Assembly: GCA_016209105.1 (NCBI GenBank)
Contig: JACQWR010000008.1
Span: forward strand, 1 to 43,734
Length of the DNA: 43,734 bases
Origin: Deltaproteobacteria bacterium
Lineage (GTDB): Bacteria > Desulfobacterota > Syntrophia > Syntrophales > JACQWR01
Direction of reading: 5' to 3'
The notes below the pieces were generated by a model. The model ran no database searches. It saw only the letters and a list, made by a program, of their open reading frames with translations, and had not been told where the DNA came from. Position 1 is the first letter of the stretch. Each line of letters starts with the position of its first letter. Below are positions 31,232-40,324 of this stretch, one piece after another. The translations under genes were made by a program, and so were the position numbers.

Positions 31232-32760
31232 GTTCCCTTTCCCTTCATTGCCTGCAGGGCTCCCCTGGCGACCAGCCGGTCGTCGAAGGGGATCTTTTTC
31301 ATGCCCATGATCTGGTAGTTTTCATGACCCTTTCCGGCGATCAGGATAATGTCGTCGGCATCGGCAACGGTTACCGCCGCCCCGACGGCTGCCGCCCGGT
31401 CGGGTATTACCGCATAACACTTTTTGTCCCTGTTTTTGACCAGGTCTTCGGGACGGACCTTCTCCCGCGCAAGAGGCTGAATCCCCCGCTCAATTTCAGA
31501 GATAATCATAAGCGGGTCCTCCGTCCTCGGATTATCGGATGTTATGATCGTCATGTCGCTCATGCTTGCCGCAGCCTCGCCCATCAGGGGTCTTTTCCCG
31601 CGGTCCCTGTCTCCCCCGCAGCCGAAAACGGTTATGATCTTCCCCCGTTTGAACTCCCACAGGTTTTGCAGCACTTTTTTGAGAGCATCGTCCGTGTGGG
31701 CATAATCCACAAAGACGGCGGGTTCTCCCTCCGAACTTACTTTTTCCAGGCGGCCCGGTACATTATGCAGATTCCTGATACCCTCCCGTATGTGAAGGTC
31801 GGATATATCGAGGGAAAAGGCGGCTCCTGCCGCGGCCAGAATGTTGTACAGGTTGAACTTTCCGATGAGGGGGGAAACAATGGCGAGGGAGCGTTCCCCC
31901 GCGCGGATATTCGCCCTGATTCCCTCCAGGGAAAGGCTGAAAGACTCCGCCGCGATATCGCACCGGCTTTCTATCCCGTAGGTAAGAGCCGCGGTCCCCA
32001 TTTTGTCCAGCAGTTTCCGCCCCCAGGGATCATCCCCGTTTACAATCATCTTGTGTTCTCCCGGTTTTTTCCCGGCGGGAAGGACCTCCTCGAAAAATCG
32101 CTTTTTTGCCCGGAAGTAATTTTCCATGTTGCCGTGGTAATCCAGGTGATCCTGCGAGAGGTTGGTAAAGATACCCCGATCGAAAGCGCAGTCGTCAATT
32201 CTTCTTAAGTCCACGGCATGCGAGGAAACCTCGGCCACAACGTGGCTGATCCCGCTCTCCAGCATTTTCCCGAATACCCTCTGCATCTCAAAGGATTCAG
32301 GGGTTGTATTCGGGGCGGGAAAGACCTGGCCATCGTACCGGTAGTTGACCGTTCCCAGTATGCCCACGCTGAATCCTGCCGCCCTTAAAATGGCCTCCAG
32401 AAGATAGGTTACGGTGGTCTTGCCGTTGGTGCCGGTAACGCCGATAAGACAGAGACGGGAAGAGGGATGGTGGTAAAAATTTTTTCCCAAAACACCGAGT
32501 GCCCGGCGGCTATCAGTTACTTTGATGGCTGTTACACCGGGGGCGGGAATATACTCTTTTTCATGGATGATAAATCGCGCTCCCCGATTAAGGGCTTCTC
32601 CTATGTAATTGTGGCCGTCGGACTGCAAGCCGGTAATCGCCACAAACAGGGAATTTTTGTCACATTTTCTTGAGTCATAGCAAATGGAAGAGACATCGCC
32701 CGAAAACTCACCGGTTACCTGAAGAACATTTATGTTTTCCATCACCTCTGACAGGTTCAC
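31222..32760 (-). CDS. murE: UDP-MurNAc-L-Ala-D-Glu--meso-DAP ligase MurE
   Basis: A 512-residue Mur ligase with ICYDSRKCDKNSLFVAI, P-loop GVTGTNGKTTVTYLLEAIL, and the substrate motif SDNPRTEDP. The DNPR sequence is the signature of meso-diaminopimelate ligases, so the peptidoglycan is of the Gram-negative mDAP type. It overlaps murF and lies 87 bases after ftsI. Confidence 0.96.
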   Translation of the reverse strand: MNLSEVMENINVLQVTGEFSGDVSSICYDSRKCDKNSLFVAITGLQSDGHNYIGEALNRGARFIIHEKEYIPAPGVTAIKVTDSRRALGVLGKNFYHHPSSRLCLIGVTGTNGKTTVTYLLEAILRAAGFSVGILGTVNYRYDGQVFPAPNTTPESFEMQRVFGKMLESGISHVVAEVSSHAVDLRRIDDCAFDRGIFTNLSQDHLDYHGNMENYFRAKKRFFEEVLPAGKKPGEHKMIVNGDDPWGRKLLDKMGTAALTYGIESRCDIAAESFSLSLEGIRANIRAGERSLAIVSPLIGKFNLYNILAAAGAAFSLDISDLHIREGIRNLHNVPGRLEKVSSEGEPAVFVDYAHTDDALKKVLQNLWEFKRGKIITVFGCGGDRDRGKRPLMGEAAASMSDMTIITSDNPRTEDPLMIISEIERGIQPLAREKVRPEDLVKNRDKKCYAVIPDRAAAVGAAVTVADADDIILIAGKGHENYQIMGMKKIPFDDRLVARGALQAMKGKGTWN

Positions 32761-32847
32761 AGGGCCCTCTTTACTGCATGTTCCCCGGCGGCAAGCTTCC
32801 TCTGCAGGAACGGCCGCCCTCCGGCACTGTTGTGAACTGGCACGCTT

Positions 32848-34842
32848 TTAATCATTACTGCTGAAGGTGACACTGCAGGATCGGCGATCCTCTATCGGCG
32901 CACCCGGCATTGGATTCTGATGCACCGCCCAGCCACTCCCCATCGTTTTGACTTCCAGTCCCCTTTCTTTTGCTTTCTTCAGGACTTCTCTGATGGTCAG
33001 CCCCTTGAAGTCCGGTATTTGTGATTCATCGGCGTCGCTCGGCGTCCCATCGGCGATCATCTCCGGCGCGACCACAAGCTTCAATTTTACCTCGTTTTCC
33101 AATTTTTCTTCCTCCAGGACGGGGAAGGAATTTTCTCTCAGGTTGGTTTTGAAACAGGTGAGAATCTGTTCGCCGATGTTTTTGAAAACGGGCGCCGCCG
33201 CCATTCCTCCCCACTTGTCTCTCTGTGGCTCATCGAGGATAACCAGGATGGCAATCTGGGGATCGTTGGCGGGGAAGAAGCCCATGAAGGACGTCCTGAC
33301 CCGTTCAGACGAGTAGACATGCCTGGCGAAATCGAATTTCTGTGAGGTGCCTGTTTTGCCGGCTACAGCCACATTCACGATTTTGGCCTTCTTGCCTGTA
33401 CCGTCGTCTGCTCCCACCACGTCGGTAAGGATCGCCGTGATCCTTTTTGCCGTTGCCGGCGATATGACCCTCCGGACGATGGTGGGAGAATTTGCCTTTG
33501 TAATTTCTCCCCGTTTGTTTACCATGCCCCTGACTACATAGGGTTTCATCAGGACACCCTTATTCGCGATAGCGGACAGCGCCGTTATCAGCTGAATGGC
33601 GGTGACGGAAATGCCCTGGCCGAAAGCGATGGTCGCAGCATCAACTCTCGTCCATTTTTGAACCGGTCTCAGGAGCCCCGGGGATTCTCCCGGCAGATCT
33701 ATTTCCGTTCTCGATCCGAAGCCGAAATTTTTTATGTATTGGTAAAATTTCCCCCTGCCCAGTCTCTCTGCAATTTTAACGGAACCGATATTGCTCGAGT
33801 ATTTGATGATATCGTGAAAAGAGAGCGTCCCATGTTTCGCCCTGTTTGCCTCGTGGATTGTTCTGTCCCCCACGATATAGTTTCCGTTCTCACAATAAAA
33901 CCGGTCCGTTTCTTTTGCGACACCTTCCTCGATGGCCGCCGCCGCCATAAAGGGTTTAAAGGTTGAGCCGGGGTCGAAACAGTCGGTGATGGCCTTGTTT
34001 TTTCCCCTCTCGGTGCCGTAAGCCGTAAAGTTGTTGGGGTCGAAGGCCATTTCATTGGCTATGGCAAGTATCTCGCCCGTCTTGGGATCCATGACAATGG
34101 CGAAGCCACCCTTGGCGCTTTTCGCCCTGACGGCCTCTTTCAAGTGGGATTCCACGAGGAACTGGATGCGGCTGTCAATGGTTAAAATAAGATTTGCACT
34201 TTCATCCCCCTGTCTCAGGGATGCCGTATTGATCCGGGGAGAAAGGCGTTTCCCTTTGGCGTCTCGTGTCCATACCAGTTTTTCCGGAGTGCTTTTAAGG
34301 TAGCGGTCATACCGTGCCTCCAGACCCTCCAACCCGGAGGAATCGGTGCCCACGAATCCGAGCAGATGTCCGGCCAGTTCCCCGTTGGGGTAAAATCGTT
34401 TCGGTTCTTTTACCAGGAAAAGGCCATCAATATTAAGGGCTTCTATACTGGACGCCTCCTCGGGAGGGATCCTTCTGGCGAGCCAGCAGAAATTTTTGGA
34501 TCCCGAAAGTTTTTGCATGATCCTTTCTTTGTCGGTGTTCAAGGCCGGTGCAACCCTGTCTGCCACTTCACGGGGATCGGCGATTTTCGAAGGATCGGCA
34601 CAGACGGAATCAACCATGACGGTGGCGGCGAGTTTTTCTCCGTTACGGTCAAAGATGATGCCTCGTTCCGGTTGAAGCTGCAGCGTTTTTGTGTGTTGGA
34701 TCTCCGCGATGCTTTTCAGGGTTTTCCCGGAGAGGATCTGCAACTGCAGCGCCCGTGAGAGAAGGGCAATAAAAAGCACCAGAAAAAACACCAACAGGGT
34801 AACGATCCTGAATCTGAGCCATTTTTTTGGTTCGCTGGGCAT
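32848..34842 (-). CDS. ftsI: Septal transpeptidase FtsI (PBP3) with C-terminal PASTA domain
   Basis: A 664-residue class B penicillin-binding protein. A cytoplasmic tail and one helix (about 11-33) are followed by the pedestal domain and the transpeptidase with STFK (Ser293), SSN (349-351) and KTG (494-496). About residues 605-664 form one PASTA domain (IPDFKGLTIREVLKKAKERG and GWAVHQNPMPGAP), a part absent from E. coli FtsI but present in many deltaproteobacterial and Gram-positive PBPs. It crosslinks septal peptidoglycan with FtsW. It follows ftsL by 116 bases. Confidence 0.95.
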   Translation of the reverse strand: MPSEPKKWLRFRIVTLLVFFLVLFIALLSRALQLQILSGKTLKSIAEIQHTKTLQLQPERGIIFDRNGEKLAATVMVDSVCADPSKIADPREVADRVAPALNTDKERIMQKLSGSKNFCWLARRIPPEEASSIEALNIDGLFLVKEPKRFYPNGELAGHLLGFVGTDSSGLEGLEARYDRYLKSTPEKLVWTRDAKGKRLSPRINTASLRQGDESANLILTIDSRIQFLVESHLKEAVRAKSAKGGFAIVMDPKTGEILAIANEMAFDPNNFTAYGTERGKNKAITDCFDPGSTFKPFMAAAAIEEGVAKETDRFYCENGNYIVGDRTIHEANRAKHGTLSFHDIIKYSSNIGSVKIAERLGRGKFYQYIKNFGFGSRTEIDLPGESPGLLRPVQKWTRVDAATIAFGQGISVTAIQLITALSAIANKGVLMKPYVVRGMVNKRGEITKANSPTIVRRVISPATAKRITAILTDVVGADDGTGKKAKIVNVAVAGKTGTSQKFDFARHVYSSERVRTSFMGFFPANDPQIAILVILDEPQRDKWGGMAAAPVFKNIGEQILTCFKTNLRENSFPVLEEEKLENEVKLKLVVAPEMIADGTPSDADESQIPDFKGLTIREVLKKAKERGLEVKTMGSGWAVHQNPMPGAPIEDRRSCSVTFSSND

Positions 34843-34958
34843 GATTCCCCTCCTGCCTATGGTGATCCAGGGGTCGGAATAGCGCGGAAATACAGCGATT
34901 CGTCTATTGTTCCCGGCATTTTTTCTTTCCCACCCCCACCGTGCCGGATAAGACCAGT

Positions 34959-35279
34959 TTATTTTACCAGGATAACCTGGTCCCGCTCCGGATAGATCAT
35001 TTGCAGGTTCTCTCTGGCGATTGCCTCGATGCGCTGGGGCGATTTCAGTGTTGCATATTCCACCTTCAGCTTCCGCTGCTCTTCCAGCAACTGTTCTTTT
35101 CTACTTGTTTCGGCGGCAATCTGATATTCCAGTTCCGTCATGTGGATGTGCGACCAGACATAGATCAAGGCTACGGCCATAAGTACAAACGTGACGAAGA
35201 GGAACGATGAATAATGTAAGGCCGCAATCTCCTTTTCACTGTCCGGGGCATTTTGTTTTAAAACGTCAGCAATGGACAT
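34959..35279 (-). CDS. ftsL: Cell division protein FtsL
   Basis: A 106-residue bitopic protein: short cytoplasmic N-terminus, one helix (FLFVTFVLMAVALIYVWSHI), then a coiled-coil heptad region (LEYQIAAETSRKEQLLEEQRKL) and an ARENLQMIYPERDQVILV end typical of FtsL. The start ATG at 35277-35279 follows AAGGA nine bases upstream; longer frames run into rsmH. Sequence alone is weak in this family; position between rsmH and ftsI decides. Confidence 0.9.
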   Translation of the reverse strand: MSIADVLKQNAPDSEKEIAALHYSSFLFVTFVLMAVALIYVWSHIHMTELEYQIAAETSRKEQLLEEQRKLKVEYATLKSPQRIEAIARENLQMIYPERDQVILVK

Positions 35280-35283
35280 GGCT

Positions 35284-36219
35284 CTAAATCCTTTCTGCCG
35301 TTCTGAGTCTGGCGCTCCGTGCCCGTGGATTGGCGGTGATTTCATTGGTGCCGGGCCTAACAGGTTTTCTCGTCAATACCTTCAACGTGGGTTTGGCGTT
35401 ACAGACGCACAGGGGAAAATCAGGGGGACAGGTACAGCCCCCTCCCCGTGAACTGAACGCATTCTTAACAATTCTGTCTTCGAGTGAATGAAAGGAGATG
35501 ATGGAGAAGCGGCCGGACCTCCGGAGGATTTTCGTGCCGCTTTCTATTGCCCGCTCCAGGCAGGAAAGCTCTCTGTTTACCGCTATCCTGATAGCCTGAA
35601 ATGTTTTGGTGGCCGGATGTATCCTCCCATGCCAGAGTTTGCGGGGCAGGCTTTTGGCGATGAGGGCGGCGAGTTCGGCCGTTGTCCTGATGGGCGCCGT
35701 CTTCCTCTGCGCTGAGACAAGCCTGGCGATTCTCCGGGCCATAGGCTCTTCGCCGTAATCTTTGATTACCTGTTCCAGTTCGCTTTCGGATGCGGTATTG
35801 ATAAAATCGTAGGCTGAGAAACGCTGACGCACGTCCATGCGCATGTCGAGCGGCGCGTCTATCTGAAAACTAAAGCCTCGTTCCGCCGTCTGCAACTGGT
35901 GGGAAGAAACCCCCAGGTCAAGCAGTATGCCGTCAACTTTTTTCATCCCTAATTGAGTCAGTATGGTATCCATATCCGCAAAGTTGCCCTTGACGAGCAT
36001 TTTCCTGTTGCCGAATGATTTTAAGCGTTCCCCGGATTCACGGATTGCTTCTTCGTCCATGTCAATCCCTATCAGGAGACCGTTCGGTGCGGTTTCCCGG
36101 AGAATCTCTGAGGCGTGTCCGCCGCCTCCCACGGTTCCATCCACGTAAATTCCGCCCGCTTGAAGGTTCAGGAGCGCAATCACTTCTTTGAGCATGACCG
36201 GTTCGTGGAAGGCAGACAT
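35284..36219 (-). CDS. rsmH: 16S rRNA C1402 N4-methyltransferase RsmH (MraW)
   Basis: A 311-residue SAM-dependent methyltransferase. It starts with FHEPVMLKEVIALL, has the SAM motif YVDGTVGGGGHASEIL, DGILLDLGVSSHQL, and the terminal family motif RFSIISFHSLEDRIVK. It methylates N4 of C1402 in the ribosomal P site. It follows mraZ by eight bases. Confidence 0.97.
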   Translation of the reverse strand: MSAFHEPVMLKEVIALLNLQAGGIYVDGTVGGGGHASEILRETAPNGLLIGIDMDEEAIRESGERLKSFGNRKMLVKGNFADMDTILTQLGMKKVDGILLDLGVSSHQLQTAERGFSFQIDAPLDMRMDVRQRFSAYDFINTASESELEQVIKDYGEEPMARRIARLVSAQRKTAPIRTTAELAALIAKSLPRKLWHGRIHPATKTFQAIRIAVNRELSCLERAIESGTKILRRSGRFSIISFHSLEDRIVKNAFSSRGGGCTCPPDFPLCVCNAKPTLKVLTRKPVRPGTNEITANPRARSARLRTAERI

Positions 36220-36227
36220 TACAGCCC

Positions 36228-36674
36228 TTATATTCCCAAATCAGCCATATACTTGCTGAAGCTGTCAAGATCGCTGCCCGTTTTCTGCATCTCCGCTTCG
36301 AAGCGATCCTTACTCCAGATTTCGATTACTTTTATCATTCCTGCCAGAACGAGATCTTTTTCCAGTTTGGCGTATTCCCTCAGATTGGGCGGTACAAGCA
36401 CTCTTCCTTGGCTGTCCAGTGCACAGTCGACGGCGCCGGACATAAAGAAGCGCTGAAAAGCCCGCACTTCCTTTCTCAAAAGGGACTGGTGGCTTACTTT
36501 TTCTTCAATGACGCGCCATTCATCGTAGGGGAAGACCATCAGGTAATTGTCCCAGTTGGTGATGACTAAGCGGTTGTCGTATTTCTCCGCAAAGACCTCA
36601 CGCAACTTGGACGGAAAAATGATTCGCCCCTTGTCGTCTATCGTGTGATGATACTGTCCCCGAAAAACAGACAT
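36228..36674 (-). CDS. mraZ: Transcriptional regulator MraZ
   Basis: A 148-residue AbrB-fold regulator with two swapped-hairpin repeats, the first with [23 protein letters not shown] and the second with [19 protein letters not shown]. The DxKGR and DxQGR motifs are intact. MraZ binds direct repeats just upstream of its own start and represses the dcw cluster; three such repeats are visible at 36687-36711. The ATG at 36672-36674 follows GGAGGG. Confidence 0.96.
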   Translation of the reverse strand: MSVFRGQYHHTIDDKGRIIFPSKLREVFAEKYDNRLVITNWDNYLMVFPYDEWRVIEEKVSHQSLLRKEVRAFQRFFMSGAVDCALDSQGRVLVPPNLREYAKLEKDLVLAGMIKVIEIWSKDRFEAEMQKTGSDLDSFSKYMADLGI

Positions 36675-36686
36675 TTGGAATATCCC

Positions 36687-36711
36687 TCCACAATAATCCA
36701 CTTTACTCCAC
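36687..36711 (-). promoter_or_regulatory. Three MraZ-type operator repeats
   Basis: On the minus strand GTGGA occurs three times with exactly ten-base periodicity (36707-36711, 36697-36701, 36687-36691), between the promoter and mraZ. Known MraZ operators are several direct GTGGG-like repeats with ten-base spacing, so this is a good fit with G-to-A variation. The last repeat also serves as the mraZ ribosome site (GTGGAGGG), which would let MraZ block both transcription and leader access. Confidence 0.7.
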
Positions 36712-36719
36712 GTGGGCAT

Positions 36720-36749
36720 ACTATAAAGAAGGGATATTGGGTTTGTCAA
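36720..36749 (-). promoter_or_regulatory. dcw promoter (mraZ promoter)
   Basis: Minus-strand TTGACA (36744-36749) and TATAGT (36720-36725), spaced by 18 bases and about 46 bases before the mraZ ATG. It is placed between mltG and mraZ, so the dcw cluster can be read apart from ruvX-mltG. The MraZ repeats start just downstream. Confidence 0.75.
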
Positions 36750-36761
36750 GTAAAAAAATAA

Positions 36762-37775
36762 CTATTTTTTCTTATCAATTTGATATTTTAAGACCGCCCT
36801 ATTGTGGGTGGAGAGGCTGGGAGAAAACTGGTGGGAACCATCATTTTTGGAGACGAAATAAAGATAATTGACGGGGGTGGGGTAAAGAGCGGCATAAAAA
36901 GAATCAATGCCGGGATTGGCAATGGGGCCTGGCGGCAGACCTTTTATCCGGTAGGTATTGTAAGGGGTGTTGCTCCTCAAGTCGTCTCTTGTTATCATTC
37001 CGGAAAATCGGCTAATATGGTAAACTGCCGTGGGATCGCTCTGAAGCTTCATCCCTCTTTTCAGGCGGTTATGAAAAACGGCGGAGATCAGGCTTTTTTC
37101 TTCCTTGTTGCCTGATTCCTTGCCGATGATCGAAGCCATGGTCACGAATTCCGTCAAGTTCATGCCTTTTTCTTGCGCTTTTTTTATCAGATCGGGGGTA
37201 ATCTTTTCCCAGAACCTGTGCACCATGATTTTCATAATTTCCCGGGTTCCCATGGAGCGGTGGAGGAGGTAGGTATCGGGATAGAGGTAGCCTTCGATGC
37301 TGGGGGCTTTTATATCCAGGAAGGAGAGAAACTCCTGGTCGGCAGCAAGGGCAAAGAACTCTTTTTCTTTTATCAGCTTGAAGGAAGCAAGTCGGGAGGC
37401 GATCTCCTTTGCCGAAAAGTCTTCCGGGATGGTGACCCGGTACTCCTTGATCTCGCCCCGGACCAGTTTATCGAGGATTTGTATGGGAGACATAGTGGTT
37501 GTCAGTTCGTATTCCCCTGCCCGGACGTGCCGGGCCGCTTTTCTTATCACGGCCAGGACAGAGAAAAAGGGCCTGTTTTTTACGAGTCCGTGCTGTGCGA
37601 GGATTTCCACGATGCGCAGGAAACTTGCCCCCTTGGAAATCTCGACCATGACTACCCGGGGAGCGCCGCCGACGGGGCTCCCCGCATAGTTTGAAAAAAA
37701 TAAGGCCAGAAAAAGAAAAGCGGTCGTGACCGCTAGGATGATGAGCGTTTTGTTTGTTTTGATCAGTTTTTTCAT
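36762..37775 (-). CDS. mltG: Endolytic murein transglycosylase MltG
   Basis: A 337-residue YceG/MltG protein. One N-terminal membrane helix (TLIILAVTTAFLFLALFF) is followed by a LysM-like domain and a YceG catalytic domain with EFVTMASIIGKESGNKEEKSLISAVFHNRL and the QSDPTAVYH and TPYNTYRIKGLPPGPIANPG blocks. It cuts nascent glycan strands at the membrane. Its ATG directly follows the ruvX stop. The terminal YFVSKNDGSHQFSPSLSTHNRAV is also canonical. Confidence 0.95.
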   Translation of the reverse strand: MKKLIKTNKTLIILAVTTAFLFLALFFSNYAGSPVGGAPRVVMVEISKGASFLRIVEILAQHGLVKNRPFFSVLAVIRKAARHVRAGEYELTTTMSPIQILDKLVRGEIKEYRVTIPEDFSAKEIASRLASFKLIKEKEFFALAADQEFLSFLDIKAPSIEGYLYPDTYLLHRSMGTREIMKIMVHRFWEKITPDLIKKAQEKGMNLTEFVTMASIIGKESGNKEEKSLISAVFHNRLKRGMKLQSDPTAVYHISRFSGMITRDDLRSNTPYNTYRIKGLPPGPIANPGIDSFYAALYPTPVNYLYFVSKNDGSHQFSPSLSTHNRAVLKYQIDKKK

Positions 37776-38219
37776 TTACCCGTCTCCCGGTGTGTCGGAT
37801 GCCCCCGGTCTTTTTCGTGAATCAAGGTATCCTTGGAGAATCAATGTGGCAGCAAGCCGGTCTACCATGTTTTTTCTCTTTTCCCGGCGCATGCCGGCCT
37901 CTCTGAGTATGCCGTCCGCTTCCCGGGTGCTGAGGGTTTCATCCCACCTGATTACGGGAAGGGCGAAAGCGGACGCCAGACGAGAGGTGAAACGGCTGAC
38001 TTTCTCGCACTGAATACCTTCTGTACCGTCAAGCCTGACTGGATAACCGATAACGATTTTTTCCACGCCATAGCTTCGTATCAGTTCGCTTATTGCCTCT
38101 ATGTCCTGATTGCGATTCTTCCGGATGATGGTGGGAAGCCCCTGGGCAGTTATGCCCAGCTCGTCGCAGATTGCCACGCCGATTCTTTTGCTTCCGTAAT
38201 CAAGACCAAGTATCCTCAT
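37776..38219 (-). CDS. ruvX: RuvX/YqgF RNase H-like nuclease family
   Basis: A 147-residue YqgF-family protein with the N-terminal ILGLDYGSKRIGVAICDELG, VIGYPVRLDGTEG and DETLSTREA motifs containing the acidic residues of the RNase H fold. The family processes pre-16S rRNA ends in E. coli and has been linked to Holliday-junction resolution in other bacteria. The ATG at 38217-38219 gives the normal N-terminus; the ribosome site is weak. The mltG start abuts its stop. Confidence 0.92.
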   Translation of the reverse strand: MRILGLDYGSKRIGVAICDELGITAQGLPTIIRKNRNQDIEAISELIRSYGVEKIVIGYPVRLDGTEGIQCEKVSRFTSRLASAFALPVIRWDETLSTREADGILREAGMRREKRKNMVDRLAATLILQGYLDSRKRPGASDTPGDG

Positions 38220-38454
38220 GAGCGTCGGCACCAATTTTGAAAATACTATTACTAACATATTTTGTCTTTTTTTCCCAATGCTAAAATAATTCATAAAAAC
38301 AGGCTTTTCTATTTCATAGAACAGGTGTATAAAGAAAACGGTATTCGTTGCTTACGCATATGCCGCCGAAGAAATTGGAAGAACTGTTACTCAAGACCCT
38401 TAAACCCTGTCCAACCGCTCTAACACAAGCTATCTAACTGGAAGAAGGCACTCC

Positions 38455-39585
38455 ATGCTAAATAAGAAACGTGTCAATACTGGCGATATTATTATTGGCC
38501 GACCTCTGTCTCATGATGTTTATGATGCAGAAGGGGTTTTATTACTGCAAAGAGGTCAGATACTGGAATCGCAGAAACAGATTGATACCCTCCTCGCCCG
38601 AGGTTTGTATTTCATATTTAATGTTTTGCCGGCTCGAATTCAGAGTACAAAAGCCGAAAAATTGCACGATGCGACACCCTTTGGGCTGATAGATGATATA
38701 TATTTTCAGCTGTCAACCCTTTGCAAGAGCCAGAATACAAAAGTCAATTTCCCATCCCGGGTCATCGATTTATGCAAACGCCTTCAGCAGGCCTGTCAAA
38801 AAGATGCAGATGCAGCATTGGGCGCCATATTTTTGAGCAAAGAACGTAAATATTCAATAATGCATCAAATTCATTGTGCACTTGTTCTCGAGATTTTCCT
38901 AAAGCATTTGGGGCGTTCTTCAGCAGAGCGTCTGCCGCTGCTGGCTGCCGGATTAACCATGAACATCACCATGATTGGATTGCAGGACGTTCTGTTTAAC
39001 CAAAAAGGAGTGTTAACCGAGGGGCAGAGAGTTGAGGTAAAAAACCATCCCCATCGCGGCGTGGAATTATTGCGTTCGTATGGCGTTGCCGATGAGGCTT
39101 GGCTAACCACCGTGCTCCAACATCACGAATTTATAGATGGGAGCGGATATTCCCAGGGGCTGCGCGGTGATGATATTTGTCAAACTGCCCGTATGTTGAT
39201 GCTGGCCGACATCTACTGCGCAAAACTTTTCCCGCGCGCCTACCGTGTGCCTCTACACCCCGATAGAGCTGCTCGAGAAATGTTTACGGGATCTCGTGGG
39301 CACTGCTTTGACATGGATCTATCCAAGCTTTTTATAAAAGAATTAGGACTTTTCCATCCCGGATCATTTGTTCGTTTAAGCAATGGCGAAATCGCCGTGG
39401 TTATCCGTCGAGGAGAAAAAATCCATCATCCTATCGTGTGTAGCGTGGTAAAAGCAGACGGTTCTCCTTATTTAGCGCCCAGACAACGTGACTGCTCCAA
39501 AGATGAATTTGCCATTACCGATAGCGTCGCTCCCAAAGACATAACCATTAACATAAATAAACGGCAATTATGGGGATATGATTAA
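38455..39585 (+). CDS. Degenerate HD-GYP domain protein
   Basis: A 376-residue cytosolic protein with an N-terminal segment of about 100 residues of unclear fold and an HD-GYP-like domain from about 130 to 310. The second half of the motif set is recognisable (LQHHEFIDGSGYSQGLRGDDI, residues 221-241). The HD position, normally LLHDIGK, reads LTMNITM, so the metal-binding HD pair (169-170) is replaced by Met-Asn. HD-GYP enzymes hydrolyse cyclic di-GMP; this one has lost key ligands and is more likely a c-di-GMP sensor or scaffold, if functional. The start has AAGAAGG upstream. The gene is divergent from ruvX and less GC-rich than the dcw genes. Confidence 0.8.
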   Translation: MLNKKRVNTGDIIIGRPLSHDVYDAEGVLLLQRGQILESQKQIDTLLARGLYFIFNVLPARIQSTKAEKLHDATPFGLIDDIYFQLSTLCKSQNTKVNFPSRVIDLCKRLQQACQKDADAALGAIFLSKERKYSIMHQIHCALVLEIFLKHLGRSSAERLPLLAAGLTMNITMIGLQDVLFNQKGVLTEGQRVEVKNHPHRGVELLRSYGVADEAWLTTVLQHHEFIDGSGYSQGLRGDDICQTARMLMLADIYCAKLFPRAYRVPLHPDRAAREMFTGSRGHCFDMDLSKLFIKELGLFHPGSFVRLSNGEIAVVIRRGEKIHHPIVCSVVKADGSPYLAPRQRDCSKDEFAITDSVAPKDITININKRQLWGYD

Positions 39586-39778
39586 CCGCTCGCTCGGCAT
39601 GCTCCGTGGCTTGCTGCGGGGTAAGCGATTAGCGGAAATGATGTCGCTTACAGGAGAAGGCCGGGAGATACTCGTAACTACTTCGCGGGATATTACATAC
39701 GGTTATCAAGACAAATGCTTATCCTCGCCTCAGGACTGTTTATGGCTTTTTTTCAGTGATATCTTTTCTTTTCCATAA
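39578..39778 (+). CDS. Doubtful 66-residue ORF downstream of HD-GYP gene
   Basis: Its ATG overlaps the end of the HD-GYP gene in ATGATTAA, which could allow coupled translation. The peptide has no match I recognise and the 3' end overlaps the OYE pseudogene on the other strand by 39 bases. It may be a fragment or chance. Confidence 0.2.
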   Translation: MINRSLGMLRGLLRGKRLAEMMSLTGEGREILVTTSRDITYGYQDKCLSSPQDCLWLFFSDIFSFP

Positions 39779-40269
39779 CCGGTTTATCATATCTGATTCA
39801 CGGATGAATGGCCGACTAAATGCAACATAATCTGTCAAACTCTCCACAACGATCCGTTCAGCAACCTGGTATGACCGAATGCCGCCCACCAGGATTAAAG
39901 GGGTCCTGATATTTTTTTGTATAATCGAGCTGCCTCTCGATAGTAGACCTCCGTATCTTCAGAGTGTGGAGCGCCGGGCCTGGCCGGAAAATATTTTCCG
40001 GCCAATTGCGTTTCTCCGCTTATTTCAATAGCATCGCTCCCTGCTTCTTCCAGAATCTGGCACACCTGGATCATTTCGACGGTATTCAAGCCCTTTTCCA
40101 GAAAATCATCCGCATTGATTTTAAGCATTACCGGGAAATGGTCACTCACACAGAGCCGGATACGCTCAAACACTTCCAGAAAAATGCGCGCCCGGTTTTC
40201 AATACAACCGCCATATTGGTCTTTTCGTTTGTTATAAAATGGAGACAGAAGCTAGCTCAAAAGGTAACC
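39740..40269 (-). pseudogene. Old Yellow Enzyme (NADH:flavin oxidoreductase) remnant, cut by IS
   Basis: Three segments on the minus strand give the C-terminal half of an OYE TIM barrel. From 40269 down the order is GYLLS, an in-frame TAG where a residue (probably Gln) is expected, LLSPFYNKRKDQYGG, IENRARIFLEVFERIR, VMLKINADDF and a segment around GSDAIEISGE. A frameshift near 39900 follows, in the short C run of CAGGACCCCTTT. The other frame then continues LILVGGIRSYQVAERIV, TDYVAFSRPFIRE and a TAA at 39740. The 5' half is missing and the sequence ends at the IS3 left end. The nonsense codon, the frameshift and the truncation show the gene is dead. Confidence 0.8.
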
Positions 40270-40324
40270 AGTGGAGTTGACCCGTTTTCGTGGACACTAT
40301 ATTCTTTGAGAAGGAGGTGTCCAT

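Noticed and set aside
38360..38437. A 25-residue ORF (MPPKKLEELLL...) in the leader of the HD-GYP gene
   Set aside because: No ribosome site and no other support; it could be a leader peptide but I cannot defend it.
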